Assembly: GCA_963795485.1 (NCBI GenBank) | Contig: CAWCIL010000008.1 | Coordinates: 1,488,001 to 1,552,000 of the forward strand | Direction: 5' to 3' | Origin: AP-15 sp963795485 | GTDB lineage: Bacteria; Pseudomonadota; Alphaproteobacteria; ATCC43930; CGMCC-115725 | Length of the DNA: 64,000 nt | Shown here: positions 19,575-28,425 of the stretch, one piece after another | Layout: each line of letters opens with the position of its first letter | Numbering within the stretch: the stretch's first letter is position 1 | The notes under the pieces: model-generated | What the model was told of the DNA's origin: nothing | The model's database searches: none | The model's input: only the letters and a program-made list of their open reading frames with translations | Made by a program: the position numbers and the translations under genes

Positions 19575-19842
19575 AGGTCAAGTGCTCGCGGATCAACCGA
19601 TGGCATGGCAATCTGGAAATCGGGCTCGCGACGACACGAACCATCGATAAAGGGCGCCAGCCCGTTGCCGGCGACCGCTTCGCGAACTGAAGCGCTTGCG
19701 GCGAGCGGCCGGTACGAACACAGATAGTCGGGCATGTGCTTCTACTTCGAGACCGGTGTGGGGTCGCCCGGATCTTCAAAGTGTTTGCTGTGCTTGTCAG
19801 CGGGATGCTGGATAAAACCCGCCCGCCTTCGACGGGGGCTCG

Positions 19843-20055
19843 TCACACCGCGACCTCGACGTATTCGACCTGGCTCGACGGTTGTGGGATGGGCAACCCG
19901 TCCTCGCGCAGCCCGGCCAAGTGCAATTCCACGGCTTCGCGGATCAGCAGCTCCGTTTCTTCCAATGTCGCACCGGTAGCGACGCATCCGGGCAGGTCCG
20001 GCACGTACGCGGAGTAATTGTTGCCGGCTTTCTCGACGACAATTGCATAACGCAT
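19843..20055 (-). CDS. hicB: HicB-family antitoxin
   Basis: A 70-residue antitoxin with the partial RNase H-like HicB fold: MRYAIVVEKAGNNYSAYVPDLPGCVATGAT followed by an amphipathic helix (LEETELLIREAVELHLAGL). It lacks a C-terminal DNA-binding extension, ending SQVEYVEVAV, so it belongs to the short HicB group. It lies 7 bases downstream of hicA on the same strand. It neutralises HicA by direct binding. Confidence 0.9.
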   Translation of the reverse strand: MRYAIVVEKAGNNYSAYVPDLPGCVATGATLEETELLIREAVELHLAGLREDGLPIPQPSSQVEYVEVAV

Positions 20056-20062
20056 GGCTACC

Positions 20063-20251
20063 TCATTCCTTCAGATTGGCTTGCTTGAGAATACTATTGA
20101 GGGTTCCCGGAGCAACCTCATCGCTCGGCTTGCCCGCAACCGTCACCCGGCCGAGCTTTTGAGGATGCTTGAACTGACGATGGCTCCCTCGCGTGTTCAC
20201 GAGATACCAGCCGTCATCGCGCAGCAGGCGCAGTACATCACCAACTTTCAT
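20063..20251 (-). CDS. hicA: HicA-family mRNA interferase toxin
   Basis: A 62-residue double-stranded-RNA-binding-fold toxin. The catalytic histidine is in NTRGSHRQFKHP, and the N-terminal MKVGDVLRLLRDDGWYLV and GTLNSILKQANL ending match the family. HicA degrades mRNA independently of ribosomes. The toxin gene comes first, as usual for hicAB. The pair sits between the aminotransferase and the MBL hydrolase with its own upstream gap of about 90 bases. Confidence 0.9.
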   Translation of the reverse strand: MKVGDVLRLLRDDGWYLVNTRGSHRQFKHPQKLGRVTVAGKPSDEVAPGTLNSILKQANLKE

Positions 20252-20341
20252 TTCGGCAGACTGCCAAGCGACCGCCCGCCAAGCGTGGGCGGATGGTTTA
20301 GACTCGCTGGTGCGCCCAAAATGATTAGTGTTTTCCTTCGG

Positions 20342-21249
20342 TCAGGAGCGGGCGGGGCGATAGTTGGCGTCGATCGTCGGCGGACCGTCGCTGTCGACGA
20401 TGCCGCGGCGGGCCAGGTCGAGCAGATGGGCGTGCACCGACCGTCCGGCGGCGTGGCGCAGCCCCGGCTGGAGCCCGAGATAAAGCCGGTCCACGATCGC
20501 CTCGATCTGCCCGGCACCGGCCTCGAGACATTCGAGGATGCCGGCCTCGCGCTCGCGCCGGTGAGCGATGAAGGCGCGGACATGGGCGTGCGGGTCGGTG
20601 ATCGCCGGGCCGTGGGTCGGCCAATAGACCGCGTCGGAACGCAGGAGCAATTTGTCGAGCGAGGCCATATAGGCGGCCATGTCGCCGTCGGGTGGTGCTA
20701 TCACGCTGGTCGACCAGCCCATGACATGGTCGCCGCTGAACAGGATGCCGCGATCGGGCAGCGCGAAACAAAGATGGTTCGAGGTGTGGCCCGGGGTGTG
20801 GACCGCCTCGAAACGCCAGCCTGGGCCGGCGATCGTGTCGCCGTCATGCACGGTCACGTCGGGCGAAAAGTCCCAGTCGCCGCCTTCCTCGACCGCGGGA
20901 TCGCCGCGCTGGCCCCCGGCATGCGGGCCGAAGCCGTAGGTCGGGGCGCCGGTTGCCGCCTTCAGCTGCCGCCGCCGCCGGCGAATGATCGCGATGGGTG
21001 TGGGTGATCAGGATATGGGTCACCCGCTCACCGGCGAGCCCACCAAGCGTCGCGGCGACGTGCTCTTCGAGATCGGGGCCGGGGTCGATCACCGCGACCT
21101 CGCCCTCGCCGACAATGTAGGTGCCGGTGCCGCGAAACGTGAACGGGCTCGGGTTGCGCGCGACGATGCGGCGGATGCCCGGCGCCACCGGTTCGAGCTC
21201 GGCCGTATTCGAAGGAAAATTCGCGGCGGAACGGGATTTCGACGGGCAT
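20342..21249 (-). CDS. MBL-fold metallo-hydrolase (LACTB2-like), two apparent frameshifts (about 20985 and 21210)
   Basis: A metallo-beta-lactamase-fold hydrolase. The N-terminus MPVEIPFRREFSFEYG joins ELEPVAPGIRRIVARNPSPF after one extra base near 21210. The zinc motif ITHTHRDHSPAAA follows, then a second extra base within a GCG run near 20985 separates it from LKAATGAPTYGFGPH. The rest is uninterrupted: TPGHTSNHLCFALPDRG, FSGDHVMGWSTSVI and a winged-helix C-terminal domain (HAHLLDLARRGIVDSDG). This matches the LACTB2/BLACT_WH group, endoribonuclease-like hydrolases of broad distribution. Substrate unknown. The two shifts in one gene without other damage suggest sequence error. Confidence 0.84.
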
Positions 21250-21328
21250 GGCCGCAGGCTACACGAGATCCTGCGCCGAGCCCAAGGGCTAAGGTATGAT
21301 CCCTTCCCGGCAAGACGGAGACGGCGCG

Positions 21329-21574
21329 ATGAAGGTCAGCTTTGACATCGACTGCACGGCCGAGGAGGCCCGCAGATTTTTTGGGCTGCCCGAGGTGCAG
21401 CCGCTGCAGGAGGCGCTCCTCAAAGAAGTGCAAGAGCGGATCGCCGCCAACATCAAGGCGATGGACGCGAAGACGCTGATCGAGACCTGGCTGCCGGCGA
21501 CCCTCAAAGGGTTCGAGCAGCTACAGCAGATGTTCATGGCGCAGATGGCCGGCGCGCCCGGCCAAAAGAAATAG
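21329..21574 (+). CDS. DUF6489-like small conserved protein
   Basis: An 81-residue protein, MKVSFDIDCTAEEARRFFGLP with LQEALLKEVQERIAANI and FEQLQQMFMAQM. It resembles the small alphaproteobacterial DUF6489 family, mostly helical and without known function. The ATG at 21329 follows GGAG at a normal distance. It is directly followed by the GNAT gene and diverges from the MBL hydrolase. Confidence 0.7.
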   Translation: MKVSFDIDCTAEEARRFFGLPEVQPLQEALLKEVQERIAANIKAMDAKTLIETWLPATLKGFEQLQQMFMAQMAGAPGQKK

Positions 21575-21586
21575 GGGCCAGAAGAA

Positions 21587-22141
21587 TTGGTCGGGCCGGC
21601 CCCGCTGCGTAGCCCGCGTCTGTTGCTGCGGCCGTGGCGCGACGCGGATGTTGCGGCCTTTGCCGACATGTCGGCCGATCCTGCGGTGATGGAATTTCTG
21701 CGACCGTTTCCGGACCGCCCGGCGTGCGAAGCCTGGGTGGCACGGGTGCGCGCGCATTGGCAGCAGCACGGGTTCGGGCAATGGATCGTCGAAATTCCCG
21801 GCCAAGCGAGCTTTATCGGCGTCGTCGGTCTCGCCACCATCCCCTACCCGGCGCATTTCACGCCGGCGGTCGAGATCGCCTGGCGCCTGGCGCCCGATTT
21901 TTGGCGTCGCGGATATGCCAGCGAGGCGGCGCGCGCGGCTCTCGATTACGGCTTCAACCAACTCGGTCTCTCTGAAATCGTGGCGGTTACGGTGCCGGCC
22001 AATCTTCGCTCGCGCGCCGTCATGGAGCGGCTCGGCATGACGCGCCGACCGGAACAGGATTTCGATCATCCGAACGTCCCGGAGGGCCCGCTGAAGCGCC
22101 ATGTCCTCTACCGGCTGCGCAACCCGCGGCCCGTTTCGTGA
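21587..22141 (+). CDS. GNAT-family N-acetyltransferase (RimJ/RimL-like)
   Basis: A 184-residue acetyltransferase. LRSPRLLLRPWRDADVAAFADMSADPAVMEFL is the usual N-terminus of the GNAT group near RimL. WRLAPDFWRRGYASEAARAALDYGF holds the acetyl-CoA pyrophosphate loop (R-R-G-Y-A), and IVAVTVPANLRSRAVMERLGM is the closing motif. The initiator is TTG at 21587, 13 bases after the stop of the preceding small gene. It acetylates an unknown amine, possibly a protein or small metabolite. Confidence 0.85.
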   Translation: MVGPAPLRSPRLLLRPWRDADVAAFADMSADPAVMEFLRPFPDRPACEAWVARVRAHWQQHGFGQWIVEIPGQASFIGVVGLATIPYPAHFTPAVEIAWRLAPDFWRRGYASEAARAALDYGFNQLGLSEIVAVTVPANLRSRAVMERLGMTRRPEQDFDHPNVPEGPLKRHVLYRLRNPRPVS

Positions 22142-22152
22142 CGATGCGGCGA

Positions 22153-22180
22153 TCGCGTCGGGGCGCGCGCCCCGACGCGA
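22153..22180. terminator. Perfect 28-base palindrome after the GNAT gene
   Basis: Fourteen-base arms, TCGCGTCGGGGCGC and its exact complement, meet without a spacer 11 bases after the GNAT stop codon. The position fits a hairpin terminator, though there is no downstream T run; a protein-binding site is an alternative. Confidence 0.45.
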
Positions 22181-22233
22181 GTCGGGGACCGGCCAGTCTA
22201 CGATTTTGATCAGGTCAGGGCGACTTTTTAACC

Positions 22234-22261
22234 TTGTCAAAACTATGCCGTGTGTTATGCT
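22234..22261 (+). promoter_or_regulatory. Candidate promoter of the secreted protein gene
   Basis: TTGTCA and TATGCT are separated by 16 bases, and the surrounding sequence is AT-rich relative to the genome. This would leave a 5' leader of about 170 bases ahead of the gene at 22439. Confidence 0.35.
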
Positions 22262-22438
22262 AGGAAACTTTCGGCAAACACTCCATCGTTAACCTTTTAC
22301 GGCAGCCTTGATCTCGTGTTGCGTTCGCACGCCACCGCTAATTGCCCAAATGGGTTAGAGTTCGGCGGCCTCGAGTGCGAATCGAGACCGGCCGGTGCAA
22401 GCCGCCACAAATCAGCCAGGTTGAGTCGGAGACAGAAC

Positions 22439-24534
22439 ATGCCCGGGCTAAATTTGACGCGAGCACTGCTGTTCGCATTATTGTTCAGCTTCGTTTGCTG
22501 CGGTGCGCTGACAGCGGTTGCGGCCGCCGACCCGTTCCAGCGGTATCTCGTGCTTTACAATCAATCGTCGATCACGGTGTATCCGGTGATCACCGCGGTC
22601 GAAAGCGAGAACGGCGCCGCCTGTGGCACCAGCGGGGTCAACCGCAGAATTGTTGTCAACGACAAAACCCGCGGTGCCGGAATACCGACGGGACAGACCG
22701 TCACCGTTACGCTACCGAAGACCAAGCATTGCTGGTATACCGCGGTCCGGATTTATCTGTTCAGCACAAATCTCGAGAAGTTCGAGAAACTGATCCCGCA
22801 ACCCGACCGCACCATCGCGGATAACGCGACCTTCACCCCGCCCCTGTGTCCCAACAACGCCTGCTGGACCGGGACCGCCGCCGCTCAGTACCCGGTCGAT
22901 GCGCCGGCCCAGCTGTTCGAATACACCGTCATTTCGCAAAACCCGGCGAACGGCTGGCCTTTCCCGACCCGAATAATCCAAACGGCATTCCGCTGGTGGA
23001 TATCGACCTGTCCTACGTCGACAGCGCGTATCTGCCGGTGGCGGTCAATATCGACGATGGCGGCGCTACCGCCTATATGGGCACGACGCTGGACTATAAA
23101 GATTTCAATGCAAGAACCGCGGCGTTTCTGGCTCTTAAAGACACGATCAGCCAACCGATCTGGTCCGAATACGCGGCCTTCACTGCGGAGAACTGGCCCC
23201 ACAATGTATTCAACGATCTCGTGGCGGATACCGCCAATGTTATCGGCAGAGACATCGTCGGCGACGTCAGGATCATCCCGCCGAACCTTGTTCCACCGGC
23301 TTCGGTGCTGTACATGGCACCCTATGTCGGCCCGCGCGAATGCAAACAAGTGGCGATGTGTTCAACACTCGCCGGCAATTGCTGCCCGACCAGCCCGCCG
23401 AACCCGGTGATTCTCGATTGCTGCGGCGCGCCGTTCCCCTACCTGATTTCGAATACGACAAAGCACCTGGACACGGTCGACAATCCGTCGGTTGACGGGC
23501 TCGTCGCGCGCTGGACCATCTGGGTCAGAAGCAACCCTTGCGCCAAGCTCAGCGCCATCACCACCTGGCCGAGCAATAAAGCGGCGTTCGACAAGGCGGC
23601 CTTCTGCGCGGCGTTCAAGAATTCGGTGCTGTTTGCCTGGGATAATTTCTACAATTCACAAAACCAGGTTGGCGACGATGGCAAGGCGATCCCCTATACC
23701 GGCTGCATCAATTATACCGGCGTCGCCAGGGACCAGTGCGCCGTCGACTCGATCGTCGCGTTCAAGAGCCAGGACCACGGCGTCCTCAATGAAACCGTGC
23801 AGGCGCTGATGCGCAGCGTGCCCTACGGGGCGATCGGCGCGACCCGCTGGTCGTTCGACAAATTCGTCCTGAACTGGGCACCGTACGACAGCGTATTCAA
23901 TCTGTTTCCCTATGTGCGCATGGTCCACAACGCAACCGACGGCGTCGACGCACCCGGCGCTTACGCGTTTTCGATCGACGACCGGTTTGGCAATTTTCAG
24001 AGCCGGGGATCCGGTTTTGTGATCGACGTCGGCGGCTCGACCCGATTGGTGAACCGCGACCCGTATGATTTCTGGGAGCAGTATCGCGTGGCTTTTGCCA
24101 AGGGATGGAACCACGCCACGGTCTGCGGTCTGCCGCTGGCGATCCCGAACCAACTGGCCAGCAACGCGCCGATCTCGTTCTGGAAGAACGGCGTCCCGCA
24201 GACTACCTGCGATCTGGTCTTCTACAAGACCGTGGCTGAGACCGGGCCGAATGCCCAATTCGCCAAATACCAGGTCGGCCAGACGTCGAAGCAAGTCACT
24301 GATCTTTATACCGGGCTGACGCAGACGGTGACCCAGCTGACCTATGACCCGAGTTATTGCACGAAGAATTCGACACCGGCATTGGTGGATCCGCCGGTGG
24401 CGGTGTGCACCAACTCTCGGATCGTCGCAACTCTGGTCGGTACCGGCGAGGATCCGGGCGAGGCTTACGTCAGCTTGTCCGACGCCGAGAAGCCGCCGGT
24501 GACCTTGACCCTGCCCCCGCCGGTGCTGCCGTAG
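22439..24534 (+). CDS. Large secreted Cys-rich protein of unknown function, apparent frameshift near 22965
   Basis: The start follows GGAG at 22439 and encodes a strong signal peptide (LTRALLFALLFSFVCCGALTAVAAA). The mature protein begins FQRYLVLYNQSSITVYPVITA and continues with RIYLFS and CPNNACW. A missing base near 22965 joins ISQNPANGWPF to PDPNNPNGIPLVDIDLSYVDSAYLPVAVN. The remaining 520 residues contain several cysteine pairs (GNCCPTSPP, LDCCGAPFPY, SNPCAKL), GATRWSFDKFV, and FPYVRMVHNATDG. The N-terminal beta-rich pattern is loosely reminiscent of thaumatin-like/GH64 proteins, but I cannot assign a family or catalytic residues. No neighbouring operon partner is clear. Confidence 0.72.
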
Positions 24535-24580
24535 CCCCGGAAGGGCTGATCGGCGGGCGCTCCCGGCAACCGACTGGCGG

Positions 24581-24622
24581 GGCGGGGCGTGACCGGCGGG
24601 GCGTGACGGGCGGGGCGTGATG
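24581..24622. repeat. Three 14-base tandem repeats before the histidine phosphatase gene
   Basis: The unit GGCGGGGCGTGACC is repeated three times with one or two changes. The last copy overlaps the GTG/ATG start of the phosphatase gene, so unit number would alter the ribosome-site spacing or the start codon used. Confidence 0.7.
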
Positions 24623-25231
24623 ATCTTCCTCGCCCGTCATGGCGAAACCGAATGGAACCGGGAGCGGCGGCACCAAGGCCGGTTCAATTCGCCACTGACC
24701 GAGCGCGGCATCGCGCAAGCCCGCGCGATCGGTCGGCTGTTGGCGACATTGCCGGGCGCCGCCTCGGCCCCGATCGTCGCCAGCCCGCAAGGCCGCGCCC
24801 GCTGCACCGCCGAAATCATCCGCGACCAGCTGGGCGGCGCCGGCGCGCTGCACATCGAGGATCGGCTGCGCGAGCATTCCGTCGGCTGCTGGGACGGCTT
24901 GACCTATGACGAGATCGAGGCGCGAATCCCCGGCGTCTTTGACGGGGAGGGAAGCCACGGCTGGTATTTCCGCGCCCCTGAAGCGGAAAGCTACTCTGCC
25001 TTCGCCGCGCGCGTCGGCGAATGGCTCGGCGAATTGGACAAAACCGCGCCCGTCATTGTCGTCGCGCACGGGCTCGTCAGCCGCGTCCTGCGCGGCCTGT
25101 ACGCCGGTCTGCCGCGCGCCGTCGCGCTGAACCTTCCAGTGCCGCAAGACCGCATCTTTCGGCTGTCCGGCGGCGCCATCGAGGAGCTTCGCGCTCAGCC
25201 CGATGCGGCGGAGGAGGATGGGCGCGGATAG
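24617..25231 (+). CDS. Histidine phosphatase family protein (phosphoglycerate mutase-like)
   Basis: A 204-residue branch-1 histidine phosphatase. The phospho-accepting His lies in FLARHGETEWNRERRHQGRFNSPLTERG, SPQGRARCTAEII carries the second Arg, and the other catalytic His is in VIVVAHGLVSRVLRGL. The Glu region is LREHSVGCWDGL. Such proteins act on sugar phosphates, cobalamin precursors or phosphoproteins. The start may be GTG 24617 or ATG 24620. Its 3' end overlaps the convergent metallophosphoesterase gene by 37 bases. Confidence 0.87.
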   Translation: MMIFLARHGETEWNRERRHQGRFNSPLTERGIAQARAIGRLLATLPGAASAPIVASPQGRARCTAEIIRDQLGGAGALHIEDRLREHSVGCWDGLTYDEIEARIPGVFDGEGSHGWYFRAPEAESYSAFAARVGEWLGELDKTAPVIVVAHGLVSRVLRGLYAGLPRAVALNLPVPQDRIFRLSGGAIEELRAQPDAAEEDGRG

Positions 25232-26025
25232 ACCTCGGCGATCACATCGTCGAGCCAGTGCTCGGCGAGGCCGGGGACTTCGGCGATGTGCGCGGTGAGC
25301 CGCGCCCGGTCGAACTCATAGAGAGCGGCGCCGAGGCGCTTTTCGCCGGGCATCGGCGGCTGGAATTCGCCGACCAGAAAACTGGAAGCGGGCGCCCACA
25401 GGTAACGGGTGGCCTCACGCCGGAAGTCATGCGCCTTGTGCAGATGGCCGCTGGCGACGAGCGCGACGCAATGGCGCTGCACGAGGGCCATCAGCTGGGC
25501 GCGCGGCTCAGGCTTGACCGACCAATATCCAGTATCGCTTTCCTCGGGGCTGCCGAGAAACAACGGCTTGTGGAGGAACCAGGCAATCTGCCGGCCGTCG
25601 GCCTGGGCCAGCGACGCTCCGAGCCAGGCTGCCTGGGCGGCCTCCTCGTCGGAGCCGCTGCCGAGAATGAGCGCATCGAGCCCGATCAGGCGCCAGCCTT
25701 CGATATCCTCGACCCACCAATCCGGGCCGAAATGGGCGCGCCAACGCGCCAAGCGCTGGTCATTCACCGGCTGGCGGGGGTGCCCGGCTTCGCCGATATC
25801 ATGATTGCCCGGGATCGCGCGAACACGCACCTCGAGCCCTTGCAGCAGCTCCGCGGCATAGGCCAAGTCGTCCTCGATTTCGGCGCCGTCGACCGTCACG
25901 TCGCCGGTGTGGACCACCAGATCCGGGCGTTGCTCGCCGATCCACCGCGCGAGCGGCGGCCAATTGTCGGCGAAATGCGCCTTCTTCCGGCTCAAATGCG
26001 TGTCGGTGATCTGGATTATCCGCAT
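25195..26025 (-). CDS. Metallophosphoesterase (CpdA-like cyclic nucleotide phosphodiesterase)
   Basis: A 276-residue calcineurin-type phosphoesterase. All five metal-binding blocks are visible: IIQITDTHLSRK, VVHTGDVTVDG, AIPGNHDIGE, WFLHKPLFLG and VASGHLHKAHDF. This matches the class-III cyclic nucleotide phosphodiesterase (CpdA) group, which hydrolyses cAMP or other phosphodiesters. The ATG at 26025 overlaps the end of the HAD gene by 10 bases, indicating translational coupling. The reading frame is open further upstream but that is a shadow of the HAD gene. Confidence 0.86.
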   Translation of the reverse strand: MRIIQITDTHLSRKKAHFADNWPPLARWIGEQRPDLVVHTGDVTVDGAEIEDDLAYAAELLQGLEVRVRAIPGNHDIGEAGHPRQPVNDQRLARWRAHFGPDWWVEDIEGWRLIGLDALILGSGSDEEAAQAAWLGASLAQADGRQIAWFLHKPLFLGSPEESDTGYWSVKPEPRAQLMALVQRHCVALVASGHLHKAHDFRREATRYLWAPASSFLVGEFQPPMPGEKRLGAALYEFDRARLTAHIAEVPGLAEHWLDDVIAEVYPRPSSSAASG

Positions 26026-26681
26026 TGCCCCTCGCACAAATGGGCTGCCAGGTCGGGAATGCGGGCGAAGACCCGCGAGCACCCGGCGGCGATCAGCTGG
26101 CCGGCGTGGTCTCCGGCGCAATGGCTGCCGCCACAAAAGCCCAGGACCGGCATGCCGGCGGCGACTGCCGCGGCGACGCCGATGACGCTGTCCTCGACCA
26201 CGATGCAAGAGGCCGGGTGCGCGCCGAGACGGCTTGCGGCGAGCAAAAAGAGGTCGGGCTCGGGCTTGCCGCGGGCGACCTGCATCGCGCTGTAGACATG
26301 CGGATCGAAGAACCCCAACAGGCCGGTCAGCGCCAACCGTTCGCGCACCCGGTCGAGATGGCCGTTCGAGGCGACGCAGCGCGCCGCCGGCAGTGCGGTC
26401 AGCAACGCCTCGATCCCGGGCATCGCCACCAGCTCGCGTTCGAGGACGAGGGCGGTCCGCTCCCGCATCGCCTCGAAGAACCCGTCCGGCAGGGAGCGGC
26501 CGAAGCGGGCTGCGACCGCGGCGCTCAACGTGTCGCGGTTCTTGCCAAAGCCGAGCAGCAGGGCTTCTTCGGCGGTCGCTGGAAACTCCGCGGCGTTCAG
26601 GCACTCGCCCAGCACGCGGGCGAAAATGATTTCGCTGTCGACGAGGACGCCGTCGCAATCGAAAATGACGAGCTCGGGCAC
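26016..26681 (-). CDS. HAD-family hydrolase (phosphoglycolate phosphatase/beta-phosphoglucomutase-like)
   Basis: A 221-residue HAD subfamily IA phosphatase. Motif I is FDCDGVLVDSE, motif II CVASNGHLD, motif III KPEPDLFLLA and motif IV VVEDSVIGVAAAVAAGM. The cap is of the C1 helical type. The initiator is taken as GTG 26681 directly before PELVIFDCDG, with GGAAAGG upstream; ATG codons further 5' give no family similarity. It is translationally coupled to the metallophosphoesterase. Likely acts on a phosphosugar or a related phosphate ester. Confidence 0.87.
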   Translation of the reverse strand: MPELVIFDCDGVLVDSEIIFARVLGECLNAAEFPATAEEALLLGFGKNRDTLSAAVAARFGRSLPDGFFEAMRERTALVLERELVAMPGIEALLTALPAARCVASNGHLDRVRERLALTGLLGFFDPHVYSAMQVARGKPEPDLFLLAASRLGAHPASCIVVEDSVIGVAAAVAAGMPVLGFCGGSHCAGDHAGQLIAAGCSRVFARIPDLAAHLCEGQCG

Positions 26682-27060
26682 GCAAGGCCTTTCCGTGGCC
26701 GCTCCGGCGGGGAGCGGTTCCGAGATTCCCACGCCGATGGCGGATCAAGTGTGATCCGGTTCACACTCTATCAGCCCGCATGATCCCGGCACATCGCCCG
26801 AACCCGGGGACGATGGCCGGTCGGCGGCAAGCAGGAGCGCCGGCCTCTGTCGAAGCCGGACAAGAATTTCCGTTGCACCGGCAGCGGGCGTGGTTCGAGA
26901 GGCGCCGGCTTCGCCGCGGCGCTCCTCAGCATGACGTCAGTCTATGATCGCATGATGAATGCCCGTCATCCTGAGGAGGCCGCAGCACGGCCGTCTCGAA
27001 GGACGCACGTCACCCATCCCGCTGTCACGATGATCGCGGCCGGCCTCGCCGCCGGTCAAC
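26682..27060. other. Intergenic region with an inverted repeat pair
   Basis: The gap of about 380 bases between the HAD gene and the end of the porin gene contains no supported gene. Its middle third is the inverted REP-like pair listed separately. Confidence 0.5.
26894..27000. repeat. Inverted pair of REP-like elements
   Basis: Two copies of the 'cgtcatcctgaggag...tctcgaa' repeat face each other. The left copy runs from TTCGAGA (26894) to ATGACG (26936); the right copy starts CGTCATCCTGAGGAGGCC at 26964 and ends TCTCGAA (27000). Together they could fold into a long hairpin. The arrangement is like a BIME in enterobacteria. Confidence 0.65.
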
Positions 27061-28425
27061 TCAGAACAGGATACCGGTCTCGACCATCACCCGGGTCTGC
27101 GAGTTTCCGTTGAGGTTCGGACCCAGCCCATCCCCGGAGGTTACGCTGTTCGCCTTGACCCAGGAAAGTTCGGCGCGGGCGAAGTAGTATTGCCATTGAT
27201 AGGTCGGGGTGATCGTCGCCGAAAACGCCCCGCTGCCCGGACCGTAAAGCAGATTGTTGGCGCCGGTCGTGCCGAGATACTCGAGCCGTCCGCCCAAATT
27301 GAACCCCGAGCCCAGATCATAATTGACCAGCACCGCGCCGCCGAAGGTCGATGCGCTCGAGGTTATCCCGATCCCATTGTTGGTCGGAACGTGCGTCGCC
27401 TGGAAATAAGGCTGAATGATCCACGGGTCGGCATTATATGTGTAGATCAGGTTGTAGAGTTCCGAGTTGCTCTGCAGCAGCGGGGTGCGCAACGTCGCAA
27501 TATTGGTTTTCCCGGCATTGCCGCCGGCGGCAAACTCAAAGGAGTTGGCGCTGTTCAAGGTGTAGGTGGCGGAGCCGGTGACCCAATTGTAGACGCCCGA
27601 ATCATAGCCGTCGTTAAACGACAGCGACAGGGCCACCGGGCCGATCGTGTAGTTGACCTGCCCGCCTTTGCTGACCGCCGGCTCCTGGTTCCATAAGAGC
27701 CCGCGCTCGATGTTTATGTTTTCAAAGGAGAACGTGTATTCGGCCCCGATCAGGGTGGGGAGCTTGCCCCCCTCGACCGAGAAATTGCTGGTCGGCGCGA
27801 TCTTGACGAAGCCCTGCGGGAACCAGCCCCACAATTCTCCGGCCGGCGAATGATATCCGAAAGTCGCCTGGGCCGCGGAAACGTAAGGCGACCCCAATGC
27901 CGCAATCGAATAGGCGCCCGCCTGCGCATAAAACTGGAATATGCCGTCGGTTTTCTGGACGAAAACCTGGCCGTTCGACAGGTCGGGCTCCCAAGAACGG
28001 TTGCCGGGGAATGGGTTGTTCTGCCACTGGCCGAGACCGCTGCCGATGCCGTCCACATAGATGTCGCCGAGCAGAGGCAAGGTGTATTTGGGCGGCGGCA
28101 ACTGGATCGAGAGCGGACCGGTGATGGTCGGCGCGATCAACGGCGAGGTCGGTGCCGCCGGCGCCGGGGCCGGGGCCGTTGCCGCCGTCGGCCCTGGTGT
28201 CGTCGGCCCAGGTGCGGTCGCCGCCGCTGGTGCGCCGGGCGGCGGGGGGGTCGGTGCGGCTGCGGGCCCCGGTGCCATTGGCGGCGGCGGTGCCGGCGGC
28301 TGCTGGGCGAGCTCGTCGGCCCACGCGCAAGCCGAGCCGAGGCCGAGCAGGCTCGCGGCCAGGGCGACGCCCGAGATGGTGCCTTTCTTGGTGTTCTTCA
28401 TCGGGAGAGAGCCTTTCGAATTCAT
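27061..28425 (-). CDS. Outer-membrane beta-barrel porin (BBP2/OmpL-like family)
   Basis: A 454-residue protein with a signal peptide (NTKKGTISGVALAASLLGLG..AWADE). A Pro/Ala-rich linker of about 60 residues (PPAPPPPMAPGPAAAP and repeats) follows. The C-terminal two thirds are alternating amphipathic beta strands ending in TRVMVETGILF, with a terminal Phe typical of outer-membrane barrels. Segments such as GWFPQGFVKIAPTSNFSVEGGKLPTLIGAEY and GGRLEYLGTTG match the BBP2 barrel family. The start at 28425 has GGTGGA 6 bases upstream; a later ATG at 28401 lacks one. The linker may span the periplasm or peptidoglycan. Substrate not inferable. Confidence 0.82.
   Translation of the reverse strand: MNSKGSLPMKNTKKGTISGVALAASLLGLGSACAWADELAQQPPAPPPPMAPGPAAAPTPPPPGAPAAATAPGPTTPGPTAATAPAPAPAAPTSPLIAPTITGPLSIQLPPPKYTLPLLGDIYVDGIGSGLGQWQNNPFPGNRSWEPDLSNGQVFVQKTDGIFQFYAQAGAYSIAALGSPYVSAAQATFGYHSPAGELWGWFPQGFVKIAPTSNFSVEGGKLPTLIGAEYTFSFENINIERGLLWNQEPAVSKGGQVNYTIGPVALSLSFNDGYDSGVYNWVTGSATYTLNSANSFEFAAGGNAGKTNIATLRTPLLQSNSELYNLIYTYNADPWIIQPYFQATHVPTNNGIGITSSASTFGGAVLVNYDLGSGFNLGGRLEYLGTTGANNLLYGPGSGAFSATITPTYQWQYYFARAELSWVKANSVTSGDGLGPNLNGNSQTRVMVETGILF

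Noticed and set aside
26026..26748. Upstream extension of the CpdA-like gene through the HAD gene
   Set aside because: It overlaps the HAD phosphatase in another frame; its translation is Arg/Pro-rich and unlike a protein domain, and a clean ATG exists at 26025.
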